The notes below the pieces were generated by a model, which was not told where the DNA came from, did no database searches, and saw only the letters and a program-made list of their open reading frames with translations. From Coriobacteriia bacterium (GTDB taxonomy: Bacteria > Actinomycetota > Coriobacteriia > Anaerosomatales > Anaerosomataceae), in NCBI GenBank assembly GCA_016938395.1, contig JAFGUS010000187.1, positions 1 through 12,112 of the forward strand: DNA of 12,112 nucleotides, in the 5' to 3' direction. Shown here one piece after another: positions 7,282 to 12,112 of this stretch. The translations under genes and the position numbers were made by a program. Each line of letters starts with the position of its first letter. The stretch's first letter is position 1.

Positions 7282-7494
7282 TCAGATGCCGGCGCCACCC
7301 GTCAGGCGATCGAGGAGACGCTCGGCCTGGGCGCGAACGTCCGGGTTTTCGGAGCGCAACGCCTCCCCGACGAGCGCCCATGCGCTCTCGTCGATGACCG
7401 CCCGCAGGCGCTCGATGGCGGCATCCCGCACCTCGGAATCGGGTGACCGCACGCGATCACGAAGCGCACGGAGTTCGCCAGCGTCAAGCGGCAT
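7282..7494 (-). CDS. Small HEAT-repeat-like protein (70 residues)
   Basis: A short, charged, wholly helical-looking protein without signal peptide or membrane segment. Two similar units are visible: SPDSEVRDAA followed by IERL (17-30), and SENPDVRAQA followed by ERLL (48-61). The D-x-VR-x2-A pattern is typical of the second helix of HEAT repeats, so it may form one or two helix pairs used for protein binding. No specific family or function is recognised. The ATG at 7494 follows the TGA of the DUF4126 gene by 1 nt and has GGGAG 8 nt upstream, so the two are probably translationally coupled and work or are at least made together. It is the last gene of the purL transcript before the hairpin. 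Confidence 0.75.
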   Translation of the reverse strand: MPLDAGELRALRDRVRSPDSEVRDAAIERLRAVIDESAWALVGEALRSENPDVRAQAERLLDRLTGGAGI

Positions 7495-7495
7495 G

Positions 7496-8038
7496 TCAGG
7501 TACTCCCGCGGGGCCCCTCGTGGAGGCGCCATAGAAGGTAGACGAGACCCGCCGCGAAGAAGACCACGAGCACGGGAGCCAGGATCGCTGCGGCCGACAG
7601 GGCTACAGCGCCGACATCCTCGGCCGCGCTCATCACCGGAGCCCCTGCCCCCGCTGTTGTCACGTTGACCGCCGGCCGGGCTGTCGCCTTCACTGCGTGC
7701 ACGCCGCCGGCGAGCAGGACGCCGGCAAGCACGAGCAGCCAGGGGCTGACGTTACTCGCACTCCCCACCGAAGCCACCGCGACGATGCCACCAGCCGCGG
7801 GACGGATGAACGTCTGGATGACGTCGTTCACGTGGTCGACCGCGGGCACCTTGTCGGCGACGATCTCGATGACAAGCAGCACCGCGATCACCGCGATCAT
7901 CCACCATTCGCCCATGACACCGAACGGCTCCCGGAGCGTGAGCAGCTCGAACCGCTCGGCAAGTGCCACCGCCAGAAGCGGGATGTAGGCGTTCAGACCC
8001 GCGGGAACCGCAAGGCCGAGCGCGGTCAGAATCTCCAC
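7496..8038 (-). CDS. DUF4126 family membrane protein
   Basis: This 180-residue membrane protein is of unknown function. Family features are AVPAGLNAYIPLLAVAL at the N-terminus (10-26), IEIVADKVPAVDHVND (57-72), RPAAGGIVA (79-87) and HAVKATARPAVN (114-125). About four hydrophobic stretches are seen (7-27, 46-62, 98-112 and 144-170). The length matches the family (about 180-200). The GTG start at 8038 is chosen because GGGGGG lies 6 nt upstream and the frame then begins just after purL; a longer frame reaching 8101 would overlap the end of purL. It starts 13 nt after the purL stop and ends 1 nt before the HEAT-like gene. The link to purine synthesis may be only shared transcription. Confidence 0.87.
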   Translation of the reverse strand: MEILTALGLAVPAGLNAYIPLLAVALAERFELLTLREPFGVMGEWWMIAVIAVLLVIEIVADKVPAVDHVNDVIQTFIRPAAGGIVAVASVGSASNVSPWLLVLAGVLLAGGVHAVKATARPAVNVTTAGAGAPVMSAAEDVGAVALSAAAILAPVLVVFFAAGLVYLLWRLHEGPRGST

Positions 8039-8051
8039 GTCGAGCCCCCCT

Positions 8052-10304
8052 TCACACGCCTCCGTGAACGAGCCGCTCAAGCGTGGGCTCGTAGGCCGCA
8101 CGCAGCTCGTCGAGCGACACGTCCGCGTGTCCGTCGATCACCAGGCGGTCACCGCCCACCATGCCGATCTGCACGCACGGCGTCGCGTGCGTGACCGCCA
8201 GTGTCTTGAGTGCATCGTAGTGACCGGCCGCCACGGTCACGACTGCGCGTGCCTGCGACTCGCTGAAGAGCGCCACCGCGCCAGGGAGGTCGCTTCCCGC
8301 GCTCACGCGCGCACCGACCCCGCCCGCGATGCAGCACTCAGCGAGCGCAACGGCCAGGCCGCCCTCCGAGCAGTCATGTGCCGAGCGGACGATGCCGGTC
8401 CTGATCGCGGTCACGAGCAGATCGACGAGCAGGTGCTCGTCCACGAGATCGACCTTGGGCGGAGCGCCGGAGACCATGCCGTGGACGACCTTGAGGTACT
8501 CGCTGCCGCCCAGTTCAGCCTTCGTCCGTCCGAGGAGCACCACCACGTCACCTTCCGAGGCGAACGCCATCGTGCAGTGGTCCTCGACGTCGTCGAGTAC
8601 GCCGACGAGGCCCACCGTCGGGGTCGGATAGATCGGCTGCCCGAAGCTCTCGTTGTAGAAGCTCACGTTGCCGCTGATGACCGGCACGCCGAACGCAGTG
8701 CATGCGTCGGCGAGCCCCTCAACCGCCTGCCGGAACGTCCAGAACACCTCGGGCTTCTCGGGGTTGCCGAAGTTGAGGCAGTCGGTGATCGCCGCGGGGC
8801 GGCCCCCCGAGCACGCCACGTTACGGGCCGCTTCACAAAACGCTATCTGCGCACCGGCGTAGGGATCCAGATAGCAGTAGCGACCGTTGCAGTCGCTCGA
8901 AACGGCGATGCCGCGTGTGGTCATCTCACCCCGGCCGGTGTCGCCGATGCGGAGCACAGCGGCGTCGCTGCCGGGTAGCACGACGGTGTTGAGCATCACC
9001 TGATGGTCGTACTGCTCCCAGATCCAATGCCGCGAGCAGATGTTGGGGCTTGCGAGCACCCTGAGCAGTGTGGCCGAGAGCGCCTCGCGCCCCTCCGGGT
9101 GGCTGAGCGAGCGGACTGGGTCGAAGGCCTGGACCTCATCGAGATACGCGGGGCGCTCGGCTGCCGGGTTGTAGACCGGCGCATCGTGGGCGAGCGTGGC
9201 GGCAGGCATATCGGCCACCACCGCCTCGCCTTCACGGACCACGAAGCGACCGGTGTCGGTCACCTGGCCGATCACGGTGGAGCGCAGACCCCACTTCGTG
9301 CAGACTGCCTGCGCGGCGTCGAGATCCTCCGGTGTCACGATCGCCAGCATGCGCTCCTGGCTCTCGGAGACCATGATCTCGAATGGCTTCATGTTCTCCT
9401 CGCGCTGCGGGACTTTCGTCACGTCGATGTCGAGACCCACACCGCCCCGGCTTGCCATCTCACTCGCGCTCGAGGTGAGCCCGGCGGCGCCGAGGTCGCC
9501 GAGGGCCACGAGCAGCCCGGCGTCGAGGAGCTCGAGACACGCCTCTATCAGCAGCTTCTCCTCGAACGGGTCGCCCACCTGCACGCTCGGGCGCTTGTCC
9601 TCGGCCTTCTCGTCGAACTCCTGACTGGCGAGCGTCGATGCCCCACCGATGCCGTCGCGGCCGGTGGTGGAGCCGATGAGCAGCACGAGGTTGCCGGGGC
9701 CGGCCGCCACCGCGCGCGTCAGGTTCTCCTCACGCATCAGGCCGATGGCCATCGCGTTGATGAGGCAGTTGCCCTCGTACGCCTCCTCGAAGTACACCTC
9801 GCCGCCCACGGTGGGCACGCCGAGGCAGTTTCCGTACCCGCCGATACCGGCCACCGCGCCCTCGAACAGGTAGCGCTGCCGCGGCTTGTCGAGCGTGCCG
9901 AAGCGCAGGCTGTCGAGCGAGGCTATCGGCCGCGCGCCCATCGTGAAAATGTCGCGGATGATGCCGCCCACGCCGGTTGCCGCTCCCTGATAGGGTTCGA
10001 TAGCGCTCGGATGGTTGTGGCTCTCCATCTTGAAGGCCACAGCCCAACCGTCGCCCACTCCGATGACGCCCGCGTTCTCACCGGGACCCTGGAGCACATG
10101 GTCGCCTGACGTGGGGAACAGCTTCAGCGTGGTGCGGGAGTGCTTGTACGAGCAGTGCTCGCTCCACATGAGGGAGTACATGTAGAGTTCGGTGACGCTC
10201 GGCACACGGCCGAGAATCTCCACGACCTTGTCGTACTCATCGGGCTTGAGGCCGAGCTCGACAGCAAGCTTCGGGGCGAGCTCAGGACTGAGGCTTTCGG
10301 GCAT
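8052..10304 (-). CDS. purL: Phosphoribosylformylglycinamidine synthase subunit PurL
   Basis: PurL is the ATP-using synthetase subunit of FGAM synthase, converting FGAR to FGAM with ammonia passed from PurQ and with PurS as the bridging subunit. The 750-residue length is that of the small, Bacillus/archaeal-type PurL, not the ~1,300-residue fusion of proteobacteria. Visible motifs are WSEHCSYKHSR (47-57, with the catalytic His), ESHNHPS (94-100), GGIIRDIFTMGARPIASLDS (113-132), GVPTVGGEVYFE (162-173) and GSTTGRDGIGGAS (211-223). Further on are GDLGAAGLTSSASEMASRGG and the AIR-synthase-like second half with DCLNFGNPEKPEVFW and ISGNVSFYNE. The ATG at 10304 is fixed by AAGGAG 7 nt upstream. It diverges from the PAS gene and leads the DUF4126 and HEAT-like genes. 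It is no longer directly next to purQ. Confidence 0.98.
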   Translation of the reverse strand: MPESLSPELAPKLAVELGLKPDEYDKVVEILGRVPSVTELYMYSLMWSEHCSYKHSRTTLKLFPTSGDHVLQGPGENAGVIGVGDGWAVAFKMESHNHPSAIEPYQGAATGVGGIIRDIFTMGARPIASLDSLRFGTLDKPRQRYLFEGAVAGIGGYGNCLGVPTVGGEVYFEEAYEGNCLINAMAIGLMREENLTRAVAAGPGNLVLLIGSTTGRDGIGGASTLASQEFDEKAEDKRPSVQVGDPFEEKLLIEACLELLDAGLLVALGDLGAAGLTSSASEMASRGGVGLDIDVTKVPQREENMKPFEIMVSESQERMLAIVTPEDLDAAQAVCTKWGLRSTVIGQVTDTGRFVVREGEAVVADMPAATLAHDAPVYNPAAERPAYLDEVQAFDPVRSLSHPEGREALSATLLRVLASPNICSRHWIWEQYDHQVMLNTVVLPGSDAAVLRIGDTGRGEMTTRGIAVSSDCNGRYCYLDPYAGAQIAFCEAARNVACSGGRPAAITDCLNFGNPEKPEVFWTFRQAVEGLADACTAFGVPVISGNVSFYNESFGQPIYPTPTVGLVGVLDDVEDHCTMAFASEGDVVVLLGRTKAELGGSEYLKVVHGMVSGAPPKVDLVDEHLLVDLLVTAIRTGIVRSAHDCSEGGLAVALAECCIAGGVGARVSAGSDLPGAVALFSESQARAVVTVAAGHYDALKTLAVTHATPCVQIGMVGGDRLVIDGHADVSLDELRAAYEPTLERLVHGGV

Positions 10305-10311
10305 CGAGCGG

Positions 10312-10317
10312 CTCCTT
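10312..10317 (-). promoter_or_regulatory. Ribosome binding site of purL
   Basis: AAGGAG on the minus strand, 7 nt before the ATG at 10304. It decides the purL start against an in-frame extension up to 10460 that would run through the divergent promoter region. Confidence 0.85.
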
Positions 10318-10339
10318 AGGCATGCGGATGTGCACGCCC

Positions 10340-10345
10340 ATTGTA
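10340..10345 (-). promoter_or_regulatory. Possible -10 element for purL
   Basis: The minus strand reads TACAAT here, close to the bacterial -10 consensus, 35 nt before the purL ATG. The resulting leader would be about 30 nt, too short for a purine riboswitch, and none was seen. No good -35 match occurs 17 nt further up. Confidence 0.4.
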
Positions 10346-10381
10346 CGGGAACGGAGCGCCTCCAGGCGGGCTCGCGGGGGG

Positions 10382-10387
10382 TATAGT
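10382..10387 (+). promoter_or_regulatory. Possible -10 element for the PAS gene
   Basis: TATAGT follows a G-rich run on the plus strand, 57 nt before the GTG at 10445. It is near consensus for a -10 box; the -35 region (CCTCCA) is poor. With the opposed TACAAT at 10340-10345 it makes a compact divergent promoter pair within the 140-nt gap. Confidence 0.4.
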
Positions 10388-10444
10388 GCAAGGAACACTT
10401 TGTCCAGCGCTCGCAGTGTGGATCCGAAGCCGGGAGGACATCGA

Positions 10445-11242
10445 GTGAGCCCCGAAACACCGAGTAACCCCGTGCTCAACGTGCTGAAGCGCCTGCCGAT
10501 CACCATGGTGCTCTCGGACCTCACCACGGGCAGGATCGTATGGGCGAGCACGCCTGAACCCGCCATCATCGGTGTCACGTCCGCCGCGGACGTCATCGGG
10601 AAGTGCCTGCTCGACTTCATCGATGCGAGCCAGCAGTCCATCGCGCTGAGGGATCTTCAGGCGGTAGCAGCGGGCGAGAGCCCACCGCCGGTCACCTACC
10701 ACATCCGTCGCGTGGGTGGTGGGCGCTCCGACGTGCAGATCTCGTCGATCCCAACCAACCTCGACGGCCGCCCGGCGATGCTGAGCCTCGTCACCGACGT
10801 GACTGCGGGCGAGCGAGCCCGCCGCGACCTCGATGAGGCCCGTGAGCGCTACCAGCAGCTCGTGGAGACATCCCCCGACGGCATCGTGGTTGTCGGCCCG
10901 CACGGGATCGCATTCGCCAACGAGACCATCGTGCGGGCGCTTGGAGCGGAGTCGAGCGCGGATCTCGTCGGACAGCCGATGTACCGGTTCATCCACCCCG
11001 ACTTCCACGACGCGGTGCGCGAAGCCCGACGTGTGGTGGTCCGCTACGGGAAGACGATACCGGCCGCGCCCGTCACGCTCATCCGACTGGACGGAGCGTG
11101 CGTGAGGACGACAGCCCAGACGACGCGCGTGCACTGGTCTGGCGAGCCCGCATCGCAGACGATCATGCGCGACCTCGCGGCGACCGCCTGTGAAGCGGCC
11201 GAAGCCGACCTCGCGGTGGAACTGCCGGACGCGGCTGGCTAG
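10445..11242 (+). CDS. Protein with two PAS domains and no output domain
   Basis: This 265-residue soluble protein has two PAS sensor domains. PAS1 (about 14-120) begins LKRLPITMVLSDLTTGRIVWAS and ends LSLVTDVTAGERA. A helical linker rich in Arg and Glu (121-140) leads to PAS2 (about 137-245), which opens YQQLVETSPDGIVVVG with FANE (157-160) and VGQPMYRFIHPD (175-186), the typical PAS core. After PAS2 only about 20 acidic, Ala-rich residues remain: there is no histidine kinase, GGDEF or DNA-binding domain. The ligand cannot be read from sequence. The GTG start is fixed by GGGAGG 7 nt upstream; a longer frame from 10322 would cross the promoter region. It is the only plus-strand gene here, divergent from purL and overlapping the purQ stop tail to tail by 4 nt. 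It could be a truncated kinase or a stand-alone sensor acting through a partner. Confidence 0.9.
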   Translation: MSPETPSNPVLNVLKRLPITMVLSDLTTGRIVWASTPEPAIIGVTSAADVIGKCLLDFIDASQQSIALRDLQAVAAGESPPPVTYHIRRVGGGRSDVQISSIPTNLDGRPAMLSLVTDVTAGERARRDLDEARERYQQLVETSPDGIVVVGPHGIAFANETIVRALGAESSADLVGQPMYRFIHPDFHDAVREARRVVVRYGKTIPAAPVTLIRLDGACVRTTAQTTRVHWSGEPASQTIMRDLAATACEAAEADLAVELPDAAG

Positions 11243-11250
11243 CCGGCTGC
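11231..11250 (+). terminator. Inverted repeat at the convergent purQ/PAS stop codons
   Basis: GCGGCTGGCT (11231-11240) and AGCCGGCTGC (11241-11250) can pair at 8 of 10 positions, plus two G-U wobbles in plus-strand RNA. The centre is the palindrome GGCTAGCC, which contains both TAG stop codons. No U-run follows on either strand, so terminator function is doubtful; coding constraint alone may explain it. Confidence 0.2.
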
Positions 11251-11934
11251 GGCGACCTGCCGCGCGATCGCCGTGAAGAAGTGCTGCCCGTCGGTACCGC
11301 CCGAGACCGGATCGACCACGCGCTCGGGATGCGGCATGAGCCCGAACACGTTGCCGCGCTCGTTGCAGATGCCCGCGATGTCATCGAGTGCGCCGTTCGG
11401 AGCGCTCCCTCCCTCGGCCCGTGAGCCACCCGGCTCGCAGTACCGCAGCACGACCTGGCCGCCCCCGTTCAGACGCGCGAGCGTCTCGGCGTCACAGATG
11501 TAGTTGCCTTCGTTGTGGTTGATCGGTACCCGAACGACCGTCCCGGCGGGAACGTCGAGCCACTGGCAGACGCTGTCCTCGGCGCGAAGGCTGACCGTCT
11601 TGCAAATGAACTTCAGTCCGCGGTTGCGCAGCAACGCGCCGGGCAGCAGATGCGCCTCGGTGAGGATCTGGAAGCCGTTGCAGATGCCGATGACAGGCCC
11701 GCCGCGCTCGGCGAAGCGCACGACCTCGGCCATCACCGGGCTGAAGCGCGCCACGGCGCCACACCGGATGTAGTCGCCGTAGCTGAATCCACCAGGCAGC
11801 ACGAGCGCATCGAATCCCGAGAGATCCGTGTCGCCGTGCCATACGTAATCGGCCTTCATGCCGAGGTGACGGATGGCGTGAACCGCGTCCTGCTCGCAGT
11901 TGGAGCCGGGGAAGATGACGACACCGAAGCGCAT
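11239..11934 (-). CDS. purQ: Phosphoribosylformylglycinamidine synthase subunit PurQ (glutaminase)
   Basis: PurQ is the class I glutamine amidotransferase subunit that supplies ammonia to PurL in FGAM synthesis. The 231-residue length is normal for stand-alone PurQ. It begins MRFGVVIFPGSNCEQD, typical of the family, followed by LPGGFSYGDYIRCGAVAR, the nucleophile elbow GICNGFQILTEA with its catalytic Cys, and PINHNEGNY. The His-Glu pair of the catalytic triad is in GLMPHPERV near the end. The ATG at 11934 is preferred over the in-frame GTG at 11940 because AAGGAGG lies 7 nt from the ATG but only 1 nt from the GTG. purS ends 12 nt upstream, and its TAA overlaps this ribosome binding site, so the two are coupled. 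Its TAG overlaps the TAG of the opposed PAS gene. Confidence 0.98.
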   Translation of the reverse strand: MRFGVVIFPGSNCEQDAVHAIRHLGMKADYVWHGDTDLSGFDALVLPGGFSYGDYIRCGAVARFSPVMAEVVRFAERGGPVIGICNGFQILTEAHLLPGALLRNRGLKFICKTVSLRAEDSVCQWLDVPAGTVVRVPINHNEGNYICDAETLARLNGGGQVVLRYCEPGGSRAEGGSAPNGALDDIAGICNERGNVFGLMPHPERVVDPVSGGTDGQHFFTAIARQVAAAG

Positions 11935-11941
11935 CCTCACG

Positions 11942-11948
11942 CCTCCTT
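11942..11948 (-). promoter_or_regulatory. Ribosome binding site of purQ
   Basis: AAGGAGG on the minus strand, 7 nt from the ATG at 11934. It overlaps the purS stop codon (TAAGGAGG), linking purS termination to purQ initiation, and rules out the GTG at 11940 as start. Confidence 0.88.
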
Positions 11949-12112
11949 AGACCCGCTCGATGCGGTAGTCCTCGATCACGGGATTGGCGAGTAGCTTGTC
12001 GCACATCTCCCGCACCCGGTCCTCGCCCGTGCCGTCGGCCACCTCGAGTTGGATGTACTTGCCGATCTTCACCGAGGCGACCTCGTCGTAGCCGAGGTTG
12101 ACGAGCGCACGC
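11947..12112 (-). CDS. purS: Phosphoribosylformylglycinamidine synthase subunit PurS, 5' end outside window
   Basis: The last 54 codons of PurS are present; the N-terminus is beyond the window. The small PurS protein (about 80-90 residues when complete) dimerises and holds PurQ and PurL together during FGAM synthesis. The visible part reads ALVNLGYDEVASVKIGKYIQ, the characteristic core in which a helix ends at LG and a strand contains V-x2-VKIGK. It continues with LEVADG and ends ANPVIEDYRIERV, the usual C-terminal helix and strand with the NP-x-IE(D/N)Y motif. It is the first visible gene of the purS-purQ pair. Confidence 0.95.
   Translation of the reverse strand, partial: RALVNLGYDEVASVKIGKYIQLEVADGTGEDRVREMCDKLLANPVIEDYRIERV

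Noticed and set aside
9003..10109. A 368-codon open frame on the plus strand
   Set aside because: It lies entirely opposite purL, has shadow-type composition and no recognisable motif.
10305..10444. A purine or PRPP riboswitch ahead of purL
   Set aside because: The expected leader is only about 30 nt and no conserved riboswitch core was recognised.
10305..10460. N-terminal extension of purL up to position 10460
   Set aside because: It would cross the divergent promoter region and the PAS gene start. The strong ribosome binding site before 10304 gives the normal PurL beginning.
1..12112. CRISPR array, transposase, integrase or tRNA genes
   Set aside because: No regularly spaced repeats, no transposase or integrase motifs and no cloverleaf sequence were seen on either strand, although the gene order suggests past insertions.

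Overview
The window is strongly GC-rich, with G/C at most third codon positions and several GTG starts. It carries stand-alone PurS and PurQ together with a short (750-residue) PurL, so purine synthesis uses the three-protein FGAM synthase found in Gram-positive bacteria and archaea. DUF4418 and DUF4126 membrane proteins and a PAS-only protein are also present. Together these suggest an actinobacterium, possibly of the Coriobacteriia/Anaerosomatales type. That placement is inference: there is no rRNA or other marker here.

Layout, read in the direction of transcription (minus strand, high to low coordinates). The 3' part of purS (12112-11947) is followed 12 nt later by purQ (11934-11239). A double-PAS protein on the plus strand (10445-11242) then interrupts the purine genes: it meets purQ tail to tail with overlapping stop codons and diverges from purL. 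purL (10304-8052) is followed closely by a DUF4126 membrane protein (8038-7496) and a 70-residue HEAT-like protein (7494-7282), ending near a small hairpin. A stretch of about 330 nt (6950-7281) holds no convincing gene. A DUF4418 membrane protein (6949-6518) follows, then the wreck of an ABC exporter: the first ~49 codons of a permease are joined out of frame to the last ~130 codons of an ATPase (6453-5907).

The next block is a copper module: a Cu+ P1B-type ATPase of the CopA type (5833-3242), a UreH/TauE-SafE-like membrane protein fused to a C-terminal cupredoxin domain (3245-2193, sharing a GTGA start/stop with copA), and a membrane-anchored protein with two DUF7282-like domains joined by a Met-rich linker (2187-1270). 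purF (1184 to beyond position 1) comes last, so the purine set purS-Q-L-F keeps one direction but is split by the PAS gene and by about 6.9 kb of unrelated membrane and metal genes.

How the genes work together. PurS, PurQ and PurL form the FGAM synthase of step four; PurF makes phosphoribosylamine in step one. CopA and the UreH-cupredoxin protein are expected to handle Cu+ at the membrane, for efflux or for loading exported cuproproteins, and the DUF7282 protein is a candidate extracytoplasmic partner. No copper regulator or CopZ-type chaperone gene is visible here. The points most worth a second look are the DUF7282 protein as a copper-linked component, the deletion scar in the ABC operon, and the antisense PAS protein inside the purine cluster. 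I did not find a wholly new defence or mobile system.
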